Positions 44,438-52,339 of a stretch of 64,000 nt of DNA are shown here, one piece after another (the stretch's first letter is position 1; every line of letters begins with the position of its first letter). The translations under genes were made by a program, and so were the position numbers. The DNA comes from Spongiactinospora sp. TRM90649 (lineage in GTDB: Bacteria; Actinomycetota; Actinomycetes; Streptosporangiales; Streptosporangiaceae): positions 34,268 to 98,267 of the forward strand of contig NZ_JARLTC010000004.1 in NCBI RefSeq assembly GCF_029382225.1, given 5' to 3'. The notes beneath the pieces were generated by a model. It ran no database searches and was not told the DNA's origin. It was given only the letters and a program-made list of their open reading frames with translations.

Positions 44438-46972
44438 ATGCGTCTGCGCAAATCCCGCGTCGGAACCAAGGTCGTCGCACTGCTGCTGTCCCTGGCGGCA
44501 CTGTGGGTGTTCGCGGCCTGGGTGACCCTGCGCGAAGGCGTCAACCTGCTCTGGGTGAGCACCCTGGACACCGGCGTCTCCGAACCCACCGAGGCGCTGG
44601 TGTCCGAGACGCAGAAGGAGCGGCGGGCGTCGCTCGTCTTCCTTGGCGACCACCGTCAGCGCCAGGCGCTGCTCTCGCAGCGCAAGCGCACCGACGCCGC
44701 GCTGGCGAACTTCAAGGAGCGGACCGAGGCGGGCGACGTGCAGCTCGCGGCCAGCCCCGAGGTCGAGCGTCACCTGGCCGACGTCAAACGGATGCTGGGC
44801 ACCCTGGGCAACACCAGGAAGTCCATCGACGAGCAGCGGATCTCCAGGGACACGGCAGCCAACTCCTACACCGAGCTGGCCGACTCCATGATCTACACGT
44901 ACGACATCCTGACCACGCTCGACGACCAGGAATTCGCCCAGGACGCCCGGGCGCTCGTCGAGATGTACCGGGCCAAGGAGGTCTTCGCCCAGGAGGACGC
45001 GATCCTGGCCGGCACGCTCGCCCGCGGCCGGTTCGAGGCGACGCAGTACGAACGCTTCGTCCAGTTCGTCGGCGTCCGCCGGTACCTGCACGACAAGGCG
45101 GTGACCGCGCTGGGCGGCGTGGACGCCGGAGCCTACGACCGGCTCATCAAGAGCGGCGCCCAGGAACGCGTCCGCAATCTGGAGGACCTGGTCATCCGGA
45201 TCAACAAGGCGGACACGCGCCCGGCGCTGCCGGCCAACCAGTGGCGGTTCGTCACCGAGACGGCGCTGCGCGAGATGGACCAGGCGGTCACCGCGGCGGG
45301 CGACCGCCTGGTGGACCGGGCCGCGCCCATCGCCACCGCCGTCATCGTCCGGCTGGTCCTGGCCGGTGGTCTCGGCCTGCTCGCGGTCATCGCGTCCGTC
45401 GTGCTGTCCATCACCACGGCGCGCGACCTCGTGCGGCAACTCGACCGGCTGCGCACCGCGGCCGGTGAGCTGGCGCACGAGCGGCTGCCCCGGGTCGTGG
45501 CCCGTCTGGGCCGCGGCGAGAAGGTGGACGTCGCGGCGGAGGCGCCGCCGCTGCGCTTCGGCGACGACCAGATCGGCCAGGTGGGCCAGGCGTTCAACGA
45601 CGTCCAGGAGACCGCGATCCGCGTCGCCGTCGAACAGGCCGAACTGCGCCGGAGCATCCGTGAGATCCTGCTCAGCCTGGCCAGGCGCACCCAGTCGCTG
45701 GTGCACCGGCAGCTCGCGCTGCTGGACACCATGGAGCGCAGGGAGAGCGACCCGGGCGACCTGAAGGACCTCTTCCGGGTCGACCACCTGGCCACCCGCA
45801 TGCGGCGCAACGCGGAGAACCTGATCGTCCTCTCCGGCGCGTCCCCCGCGCGTTCCTGGCGCCGCCCGGTCCCGATGATCGACGTCGTGCGCGGCGCGCT
45901 GGCCGAGGTCGAGGACTACACCCGCGTCACCGTGCCGCCCATGGGCGAGGTCTCACTGGTCGGCCGCGCCGTCGGCGACGTCATCCACCTGCTCGCCGAG
46001 CTGATCGAGAACGCCGTGTCGTACTCGCCGCCGTACACCATCGCGGAGGTGCACGGGCAGATCGTCGCCAACGGCTACGTGATCGAGATCGAGGACCGCG
46101 GGCTGGGCATGAGCGCGGCCGACCTGCAGGCCGCCAACGACCGGATCGACAACCCGCCCGAGTTCGACCTCAGGGACACCTCCCGCCTGGGCCTGTTCGT
46201 GGTCAGCCGGCTGGCCGAGCGGCACGGCATCAAGGTGTCACTGAAGGGCTCGCCGTACGGCGGCACCACCGCCGTCATCCTCCTCCCCCCGGACATCGTC
46301 CTCGCGGAAGAGGGCGGCGCCTCCCGGCGCGGCGCCGGTTCGGGCCCCGCGATCACCCTCACCGCCGAGGGCGTCACGGGCCCGGGGGGCGGTGACCCGG
46401 CGATCGCCCGGAGGACCGCTGTATTGGGGGAGACGAGCAGCATGTCGGAGCCATCGGCGAAGCCGGCCCTGACGGCGACCACCGGCGGGGAGGCGCACAC
46501 CGACCCCGGCAGGAACGGCCTGCCCGTCCTGCCGGCCCTGCCGCGCAGGCACGATCTGCCGGCCGACCTGCCCGGCGACGATGACGAAGACCTGGGCGAC
46601 AGAGCCGACAGAGGCGGCTTCGGTGGCGGGGACCGGTCCTTCGGAGGGGAAACCCACCCTCGCCACGACGACGAAACACCGGGCGGAGAGTCCGACCAGC
46701 CCTCCTTCACCCCCGGCGGCCTGCCGTTCCGGGTGCCTCAGGCCAGCCTGGCCCCGGCGCTGCGGGCCGAGCCCGCGCCGCCCGAGCCGGTGAGCGAGGC
46801 GGACGAGGACGAGCGTGATCCCGAGGAGATCCGCCGGATCATGGGCTCGTACCAGTCGGGGACGATGCGCGGCCGGATGGCCGCCGAGCAGGCCCGCGTG
46901 GAGGACTACGGCCACGCTCCCCGGCACAGCGCCGACCGCCGTCCGGGCTGGGACCGTCCCGACTCGCCGTGA
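44438..46972 (+). CDS. Conservon sensor histidine kinase (CvnA-like, nitrate/nitrite-sensing type)
   Basis: This 844-residue membrane protein has an N-terminal helix (TKVVALLLSLAALWVFAAWV), an extracytoplasmic sensing region to about residue 300 (NIT-like), a second helix (AGGLGLLAVIASVVLS), HAMP, and a kinase core. The kinase core has ELIENAVSYSPP (N-box about 521), DRGLGMSAADL and SRLGLFVVSRLAERHGI. The C-terminal 200 residues are Pro/Ala/Asp-rich and disordered. It is the first gene of a conservon, whose members assemble a membrane complex resembling eukaryotic GPCR signalling. The cognate signal is unknown. Confidence 0.9.
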   Translation: MRLRKSRVGTKVVALLLSLAALWVFAAWVTLREGVNLLWVSTLDTGVSEPTEALVSETQKERRASLVFLGDHRQRQALLSQRKRTDAALANFKERTEAGDVQLAASPEVERHLADVKRMLGTLGNTRKSIDEQRISRDTAANSYTELADSMIYTYDILTTLDDQEFAQDARALVEMYRAKEVFAQEDAILAGTLARGRFEATQYERFVQFVGVRRYLHDKAVTALGGVDAGAYDRLIKSGAQERVRNLEDLVIRINKADTRPALPANQWRFVTETALREMDQAVTAAGDRLVDRAAPIATAVIVRLVLAGGLGLLAVIASVVLSITTARDLVRQLDRLRTAAGELAHERLPRVVARLGRGEKVDVAAEAPPLRFGDDQIGQVGQAFNDVQETAIRVAVEQAELRRSIREILLSLARRTQSLVHRQLALLDTMERRESDPGDLKDLFRVDHLATRMRRNAENLIVLSGASPARSWRRPVPMIDVVRGALAEVEDYTRVTVPPMGEVSLVGRAVGDVIHLLAELIENAVSYSPPYTIAEVHGQIVANGYVIEIEDRGLGMSAADLQAANDRIDNPPEFDLRDTSRLGLFVVSRLAERHGIKVSLKGSPYGGTTAVILLPPDIVLAEEGGASRRGAGSGPAITLTAEGVTGPGGGDPAIARRTAVLGETSSMSEPSAKPALTATTGGEAHTDPGRNGLPVLPALPRRHDLPADLPGDDDEDLGDRADRGGFGGGDRSFGGETHPRHDDETPGGESDQPSFTPGGLPFRVPQASLAPALRAEPAPPEPVSEADEDERDPEEIRRIMGSYQSGTMRGRMAAEQARVEDYGHAPRHSADRRPGWDRPDSP

Positions 46973-47053
46973 CCCGCACCGGTCGTCTCGGCGTGGTCAT
47001 CGGACACGGAATCCCGCGTAAGCACTCATGAGTAAGTAGAAAGAGGACGACGC

Positions 47054-47482
47054 GTGACCCAGAAGACCGCCTCACCCGCCGACCTGGCCTGGTTGCTGGA
47101 CGACCTGGTGGATCGGACCAGGGAGGCCAGACACGGAATCGTGCTGTCCAACGACGGGCTGCTGATGGCCTGCTCACGGGATCTGGAACGGGCGGACGCC
47201 GAGCACCTGTCCGCCGTGGCGGCCGGCATCCAGAGCCTGGCGAGGGGCGTGAGCGAGCGGTTCGGCGGCGGGAAGGTCCGTCAGACCATCATCGAGCTGC
47301 GCCAGGCGTATTTGCTGGTCACCGTGGCCGGTCAGGGCACCTGCCTGGCCGTGCTGTGCGGGCAGGACGCGGACGTGGGCGTGGTCGCCTACGAGATGGC
47401 GATGATGGTCACGCGGGTCGGCCAGTACCTCACCACGCCGGCGCGCGGCAGCGAGCCGGTGGGGAGCGACGCGTCACGATGA
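47054..47482 (+). CDS. Roadblock/LC7 domain protein (CvnB-like)
   Basis: The 142-residue protein starts at GTG 47054. The roadblock fold is seen as DLAWLLDDLVDRTREARHGI, VLSNDGLLMACSRDL and the beta strand YLLVTVAGQGTCLAVLCG. In conservons this subunit joins the sensor kinase and the small GTPase, where it may act as a GTPase-activating-like partner. It overlaps the DUF742 gene by ATGA, indicating a tight operon. Confidence 0.93.
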   Translation: MTQKTASPADLAWLLDDLVDRTREARHGIVLSNDGLLMACSRDLERADAEHLSAVAAGIQSLARGVSERFGGGKVRQTIIELRQAYLLVTVAGQGTCLAVLCGQDADVGVVAYEMAMMVTRVGQYLTTPARGSEPVGSDASR

Positions 47483-47865
47483 ACTTCAACGAAGAGCCGC
47501 CGGAGGACGCCTGGCTCGACGACCAGGCCGGGCCCGTCGTCCGCCCGTACGTCATGACGCGCGGGAGGACCGAGCCGATCAGAGGGGACTTCAACCTGAT
47601 TTCGCTCGTCGCCTCCATCCGGCCGGTCGGCACCAAGGAGGTCGGCCTCAACCCCGAACACCTCGCCATCGTGCGGCTCTGCCAGGTGCCGCTGTCGGTG
47701 GCCGAGGTCGCGGCGCACCTGGACCTGCCGGCGGGCACGATCCGGGTGCTCCTCGGTGATCTCCTGGACAGGGGATTCGTCACGGTGCAGGACCCACAAC
47801 CCGAAGTCGACATGCGCGACCGGAGAATGTACGAGGCGGTGCTTGATGGACTACGAGCGCTCTGA
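47479..47865 (+). CDS. DUF742 protein (CvnC-like)
   Basis: The 128-residue product starts at ATG 47479 (MNFNEEPPEDAWLDDQAGPV). It has the family core VRPYVMTRGRTEP, LISLVASI and a winged-helix-like stretch, LSVAEVAAHLDLPAGTIRVL then DRGFVTV. DUF742 proteins lie between the roadblock and GTPase genes in conservons and have been proposed as regulatory DNA- or protein-binding subunits. Its end overlaps the GTPase start by 20 bp. Confidence 0.92.
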   Translation: MNFNEEPPEDAWLDDQAGPVVRPYVMTRGRTEPIRGDFNLISLVASIRPVGTKEVGLNPEHLAIVRLCQVPLSVAEVAAHLDLPAGTIRVLLGDLLDRGFVTVQDPQPEVDMRDRRMYEAVLDGLRAL

Positions 47866-48448
47866 GCGCGGCAAGCCGGGAAGGAGGCTGCCCACGGCGA
47901 TCAAACTGCTGGTCGCGGGCGGCTTCGGGGTCGGCAAGACCACCCTGGTAAGCGCGGTCTCGGAGATCCGGCCGCTGCGCACGGAGGAACTGCTGACCAA
48001 CCGGAGCGTCGGCGTGGACGACGTGGCCGGGGTGGAGGCGAAGAACACCACCACGGTCGCCATGGACTTCGGCCGGATCAGCTTCGGCGACGACTACGTT
48101 CTCTACCTGTTCGGCACCCCCGGCCAGGAGCGCTTCTGGTTCATGTGGGACGAGCTGTCGGCGGGCGCGCTCGGCGCGGTCATCCTCGCCGACACCAGGC
48201 GGCTCGCCGACTGCTTCCCCGCCGTGGACTACTTCGAGCGCCGGGGCACGCCGTTCATCGTCGCGGTGAACTGCTTCGACGGCGCGCGGCAGTACGACGT
48301 GGCGGAGGTCAGGCTCGCCCTCGGGCTGAGCCCCTCGCTGCCGGTCGTGCTGTGCGACGCCCGGCGGCGTGAGTCCGGCAAGGAGGTGCTGATCACCCTG
48401 GTGCAGCACGCGATGGAGGTCAACAGCAAGCGGCCCGCCTCGGTGTAG
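47846..48448 (+). CDS. Small GTPase (CvnD-like, ATP/GTP-binding)
   Basis: The 200-residue protein starts at ATG 47846. The P-loop is GGFGVGKTT (25-33) and the Walker B/G3 element is FGTPGQERFWF. The G4-like motif is NCFDG rather than NKxD. A DARRRESGKEVLITLV segment at the C-terminus is characteristic. In conservons this MglA-like GTPase is the output switch. It closes the operon, and an oppositely oriented SDR gene ends only three bases later. Confidence 0.93.
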   Translation: MDYERSERGKPGRRLPTAIKLLVAGGFGVGKTTLVSAVSEIRPLRTEELLTNRSVGVDDVAGVEAKNTTTVAMDFGRISFGDDYVLYLFGTPGQERFWFMWDELSAGALGAVILADTRRLADCFPAVDYFERRGTPFIVAVNCFDGARQYDVAEVRLALGLSPSLPVVLCDARRRESGKEVLITLVQHAMEVNSKRPASV

Positions 48449-48451
48449 GGC

Positions 48452-49297
48452 TCACCCCTTCCCGGCAGCGAGGTGGTCGGCGAACGAGATGGGCGGGTGC
48501 CCGGCCAGCGTGGCCACGGCGTCGGTGACCAGGTCGAGCTCGCCCTCGGCGATGGCCGTGTAGGAGGTCACCCAGCCCTCGACCTCCCAGTCGGGGGCGC
48601 CGTAGCGGGCCCGCGAGGCGTACGCCTCCTCCACGGTCTCGGCCTGGTAGACGACCTCGCGCCCGGTGACGCGGGTGATCTCCTCGGCGACCTCCGTCAT
48701 GGTCAGCGCCTGCGGCCCGGTGAGGTCGTAGGTAGCGCCGTCGTGGGCGTGGTCCAGGAGCACCGCGGTCGCCGCGTCGGCGATGTCGTCGCGGGCGACC
48801 ACGCCCGCCCTGCCGTCGCCCGCCGGGCCGCGGATGACCCCCTCATCGTCGGCGAGGGACGGCATCAGGTCCATGTAGAGGTTGTCGCGCAGGAATGTGA
48901 AGCCGATCCCGGTCTCGCGGATGTGCTGTTCCGTGTACCAGTGGTCGCGGGCGAAGGTGAACGCGGCGTCGGGGGCCGCCCCGGTGAAGGACGTGTAGAC
49001 GATCCGCGCCACGCCCGCCGCCACCGCCGCGTCGACGGCGATGGCGTGCTGCTCGCGCCGGTCGGCCGCCTCGGTGGCCGAGACCAGCAGCAGGGTGCCG
49101 ACTCCGTCGAGCGCCTGCCGCAGGGCCGCCGGGTCCTGGTAGGAGGCGACGGCGACCCCGGCGCCGGGCAGCGACGGGGCTCGCGCCGGGTCTCGCACCA
49201 CCAACCGCAGCGGCTGTCCTCGCCCGGCGAGCCGCGCCGCGATCCTTCCGCCGAGTTGCCCGCTCGCACCCGTCACTCCGATGACGTCCATTGCCAT
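48452..49297 (-). CDS. NmrA-like/SDR NAD(P)H-binding oxidoreductase
   Basis: The 281-residue protein begins at ATG 49297 (MAMDVIGVTGASGQLGGRIA; an inner ATG at 49291 is possible). TGASGQLGGR is the Rossmann dinucleotide loop. IVYTSFTGAAP and a YTEQHIRETGIGFTFLRDN segment follow the NmrA/QOR2 family. Such enzymes reduce quinones or serve as NADP sensors. It converges on the conservon with a three-base gap. Confidence 0.85.
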   Translation of the reverse strand: MAMDVIGVTGASGQLGGRIAARLAGRGQPLRLVVRDPARAPSLPGAGVAVASYQDPAALRQALDGVGTLLLVSATEAADRREQHAIAVDAAVAAGVARIVYTSFTGAAPDAAFTFARDHWYTEQHIRETGIGFTFLRDNLYMDLMPSLADDEGVIRGPAGDGRAGVVARDDIADAATAVLLDHAHDGATYDLTGPQALTMTEVAEEITRVTGREVVYQAETVEEAYASRARYGAPDWEVEGWVTSYTAIAEGELDLVTDAVATLAGHPPISFADHLAAGKG

Positions 49298-49560
49298 GGC
49301 TCTAGTTTGTCGTCTTTCCGCCGCGCCTGTCCCGTCGGCTCGCCCCAATCGAGGCTCTCTTTGTGTCATGCTGTCGTGTAATGAGCCCGAATCCCGGCGG
49401 GGGGCACCGCCGGGCCCGTCGGCACCGCCGCTCCGAGCAGGCGGTTCGCGGAGACCGAGCCGAATCGCTTGCGCCGACGCGGGGCCGTGGTTAGTTTAAT
49501 TCTTAGTAAGGTTTCCTTTTAATAACCTGCGCCTCACCCCCCAACACCGCAGGAGCACCA

Positions 49561-50427
49561 GTGCACGTCCGTCTGAAGACCGCTCTCGCGACCACCATCC
49601 CGCTGGTCGCCATCGCCGTCGTGCTTCCCGCCACCCCCGCCGCCGCGCACGGTTCCATGTCGAACCCGCCGAGCCGCGTCTACGTCTGCAAGACGGAAGG
49701 CCCCGAGACGCCCAAGTCCGAAGCCTGCAAGGCAGCCCGCGCCGCGGGAGGCACCCAGGCCTTCTACGACTGGAACGAGGTCTCCCTGCTCACCGCCGGT
49801 GGCAGGCACCGTGAGCTCATCCCCGACGGCAAGCTCTGCAGCGCGGGCCGCGACAAGTTCCGCGGCCTCGACCTGGCCCGGAACGACTGGCCTGCCGTCA
49901 AGGTCTCCCCCGGCCCCATGACGATCACCTATCACGCGACCGCGCCCCACGGCGGCAGCAACTTCGAGTTCTACATCACCCGTGACGGCTGGAACCCCAC
50001 CATGCCGCTGCGGTGGGCGGACCTCGTCCCCCTCCAGAACTTCAACAACCAGAACCCCACGACGTTCACCAACTGGACGCTCAACCTCCCGCAGCGGACG
50101 GGACGCCACCTGATCTACTCGATCTGGCAGCGCGTGCTGTACAGCGACGAGGCGTTCTACACCTGCTCCGACGTTGACTTCGGTGGCGGCACCCAGCCGA
50201 CGCCCACCCCCACGCCGACGCCCACCCCCACTCCCACCCCCACTCCCACCCCGACCCCCACTCCCACGCCGACCCCGACGACGGGCGGCACCTGGGCCGG
50301 CGGAACCGCGTACCGCGCGGGTGACCGGGTCACCTACGGCGGCCTGACCTACCAGTGCCTGCAGGCGCACACCGCGCTGGCCGGCTGGGAGCCGCCGAAC
50401 GCCGCCTCGCTCTGGCAGCGTCTCTGA
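49561..50427 (+). CDS. Secreted lytic polysaccharide monooxygenase (AA10) with CBM5/12-like module
   Basis: The 288-residue protein has a signal peptide ending TPAAA, giving mature N-terminal His30 in [10 protein letters not shown]. With His130 in [15 protein letters not shown] this makes the copper His-brace of AA10 LPMOs, which oxidatively cleave chitin or cellulose. A Pro-Thr linker of about 30 residues (near residue 213 onwards) leads to a C-terminal carbohydrate-binding module of the CBM5/12 type ([34 protein letters not shown]). The GTG start is at 49561. It stands alone with an AT-rich upstream region. Confidence 0.94.
   Translation: MHVRLKTALATTIPLVAIAVVLPATPAAAHGSMSNPPSRVYVCKTEGPETPKSEACKAARAAGGTQAFYDWNEVSLLTAGGRHRELIPDGKLCSAGRDKFRGLDLARNDWPAVKVSPGPMTITYHATAPHGGSNFEFYITRDGWNPTMPLRWADLVPLQNFNNQNPTTFTNWTLNLPQRTGRHLIYSIWQRVLYSDEAFYTCSDVDFGGGTQPTPTPTPTPTPTPTPTPTPTPTPTPTPTTGGTWAGGTAYRAGDRVTYGGLTYQCLQAHTALAGWEPPNAASLWQRL
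50200..50282 (+). repeat. Pro-Thr codon repeat in the LPMO linker
   Basis: About 83 bases of alternating CCN-ACN codons (CCCAC/CCGAC units) encode the Pro-Thr linker between LPMO and binding module. Such tracts are prone to slippage and length variation between strains. Confidence 0.85.
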
Positions 50428-50438
50428 CCGCGTCCGGG

Positions 50439-50465
50439 CGGGCGGATCCCCTCCCCGTCCGCCCG
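50439..50465 (+). terminator. Candidate terminator after the LPMO gene
   Basis: CGGGCGGA (50439-50446) pairs with its complement at 50458-50465, around an 11-base loop, 12 bases after the stop. The stem is short but GC-rich. Confidence 0.5.
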
Positions 50466-50518
50466 GGCGCTCGCCATACCCGCACCGCCCGCCTCCCGAC
50501 CCCCCAGGGGAGCTCCGC

Positions 50519-51166
50519 ATGAAGCACCTGGTCACGGCGTTGACCATCGCCGCGACACTGCTCCTCGCCGGGTGCGCGGGCGGTGCCACGGCCATCGGCG
50601 CCGGTGAGCCCACCGCGCCGAACACCTCGGCCTCGGGGCCCGTCAACGCGGCTGACGTGATGTTCCTGCAGATGATGATCCCGCACCACCGGCAGAGCAT
50701 CGAGATCGCCAGGCTGGCCGCCCGCAAGGCCACCGACCCTCAGGTCAAGACCATGGCGGAGGCCATCTCGGTGACGCAGGCCGCCGAGGCCTTCCAGATG
50801 ACCGAGCGCCTGTACGCCTGGGAGCAGCCGCTCACCGTGGGCAAGGAGGCCCACGACGCGCACGGCGGGCTCCCCCAGACCGCCAAGAAGAAGATCAAGG
50901 CGCTGAACGACGCCCCGCCCGCGGAGTTCGACCGGGACTTCCTGCAACTGCTGATCGCCCACCACGACGACGGCGTGCAGATGGCCAACACCGAGGCCTC
51001 GACCGGGACGAACCCGGCGACCGTCGAGCAGGCGCGACTGCTCAGCAGGGGCCTGTCCGCACAGATCGACCACATGCTCACGCTGCTCACCAAGATCGAC
51101 CCCGCGGCGGGCAAGACCGCGCGTCCCACGCCCTCACCGGCGCTCCCCACGCCCTCGGCGGCCTGA
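50519..51166 (+). CDS. DUF305 lipoprotein
   Basis: The 215-residue product has a lipoprotein signal with lipobox LAGC, then a DUF305 region. It shows FLQMMIPHHRQSIEIARLAA, a histidine pair typical of the family, and the second repeat DFLQLLIAHHDDGVQMAN with another HH. DUF305 proteins are four-helix ferritin-like bundles that may bind metals such as copper; the His pairs would support this. It follows the LPMO gene, and a copper link is an interesting but unproven idea. GGGGAGCTCC precedes the ATG. Confidence 0.88.
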   Translation: MKHLVTALTIAATLLLAGCAGGATAIGAGEPTAPNTSASGPVNAADVMFLQMMIPHHRQSIEIARLAARKATDPQVKTMAEAISVTQAAEAFQMTERLYAWEQPLTVGKEAHDAHGGLPQTAKKKIKALNDAPPAEFDRDFLQLLIAHHDDGVQMANTEASTGTNPATVEQARLLSRGLSAQIDHMLTLLTKIDPAAGKTARPTPSPALPTPSAA

Positions 51167-51371
51167 GGCCCCGCCTCCCGGTGTAGCCGGTCGGTCGGAC
51201 AAGGGCATCCGGGTCGATGACTCCACGCGATCGACCGGATACTTTTCGTGCGGCGGCCGGCGCAGGGCCGGCCATCGGCACCCCCGGGAGCGCGTGACAT
51301 GCCGACCGAACCCCAGCTGCGCAGGTTCGAAAAGCTCTTCGACCGGCCCTGACCGTGGTCCCGGGCCGGGA

Positions 51372-51700
51372 TCAGGAGGTTTCGGCCCGGATCTGTTCCA
51401 GGTAGTTGCAGGCGGTCACCCGCGAGCCGCCGGGCGACGCGGTCCACGGCGCGCTTGAAGGCGCCCTTGCCGTCGAGGAAGCGCGGGACGTCGAGTTTGT
51501 CCTCGCGGGTCATCAGGGCGACCGTGCGGCCGGTGGCGGTGATCTCGGCCTCGATGAGGTCGTCCAGCACCTCGGTGATGTCCCGGGCGAAGATCTCCTC
51601 GCGGGCGGGGGCGGGCCCGGCCGGCTTGAGGATCTCGTCCAGGCCCGACTCGCCGGAGGGCGGCGGGCGGCCGTCCCGTGATCTCCACTACGCTCGGATG
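51372..51700 (-). pseudogene. Decayed C-terminal remnant of a YheO-type (PAS_6/HTH_22) regulator
   Basis: In one frame the minus strand reads RTVALMTREDKLDVPRFLDG and KGAFKRAVDRVARRL. In the next frame it continues SRVTACNYLEQIRAETS to a stop at 51372. This matches the C-terminus of YheO-like regulators, whose HTH_22 domain has the pattern KGAFxxAVxxVAxxLGVSRxTxYNYLxxIRAE. The frames join near 51425, a frameshift, and two residues seem lost after KGAF. Upstream homology ends near 51700, so the PAS domain is gone. Its former partner may be the divergently oriented ridA gene. Confidence 0.6.
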
Positions 51701-51839
51701 CCCGGCGATGTCTTCTTTCCCGCCGGCACCCCCTGCCGCGCCCGTTTCGACCTCACGGGAGCGTCCAGGTTCGACCGGAGCACGGGAGAGCGGCTCGGTT
51801 CCGCATCCGCGAACGACGCGAACGAAAGGTGACACATCC

Positions 51840-52220
51840 ATGCCCAAGAAGGCGATCAGCACGGACCAGGCCGCACCGCCCGGAGGCCCCTACAGCCAGG
51901 CGGTCGTGGCCGGGGACCATGTCTATCTCGCGGGCGCCTGCCCGGTCCTGCCCGACGGCACCTGGGTGCGTGGGCCGTTCGCCGACCAGGCCAGGGCCGC
52001 GTTCACCAACCTGGCCCGGGTCGCCGAGGCGGCGGGCGCCGACCTGTCGCAGGCCGTGCGGGTCGGCGTCTACCTGCGCGACTTCGCCGACTTCCCGGAG
52101 ATGAACGAGATCTACGCCGAGTACTTCGGCCACCCCGACCCGCCGGTCAGGACCACCATCCCGGTGGCGCTCAACGGCTTCGACATCGAGGTCGACGCGA
52201 TTCTCTACACCGGCGAGTGA
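51840..52220 (+). CDS. ridA: RidA-family protein (reactive imine/enamine deaminase)
   Basis: RidA hydrolyses 2-aminoacrylate-type enamines from PLP-dependent dehydratases. The 126-residue protein starts at ATG 51840. It shows PPGGPYSQAVVAGDHVYLAG, VRVGVYLRDFADFPEMNEIY, the substrate-binding Arg of PPVRTTIPVALN, and the C-terminal VDAILYTGE. A terminator follows directly. The decayed regulator remnant lies upstream on the other strand. Confidence 0.94.
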   Translation: MPKKAISTDQAAPPGGPYSQAVVAGDHVYLAGACPVLPDGTWVRGPFADQARAAFTNLARVAEAAGADLSQAVRVGVYLRDFADFPEMNEIYAEYFGHPDPPVRTTIPVALNGFDIEVDAILYTGE

Positions 52221-52226
52221 CCGCCC

Positions 52227-52264
52227 GCGTCCTCGCCGGCCGCGCCGCGCGCCGGCGAGGACGC
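52227..52264 (+). terminator. Terminator after ridA
   Basis: A 14-bp perfect stem (GCGTCCTCGCCGGC with its complement, 52251-52264) and a 10-base loop start six bases after the stop. Confidence 0.8.
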
Positions 52265-52339
52265 ACCGGGCGGACCGGAGGGCGTTTTCACCACGATAGA
52301 GTCCCGCGTAGATTTCCTGCATGCCCGGAGGGCCACGCC

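Noticed and set aside
51300..51353. 17-codon open frame MPTEPQLRRFEKLFDRP
   Set aside because: Short, with no convincing ribosome site and no recognisable family. It could be a gene-start relic, but this cannot be supported.
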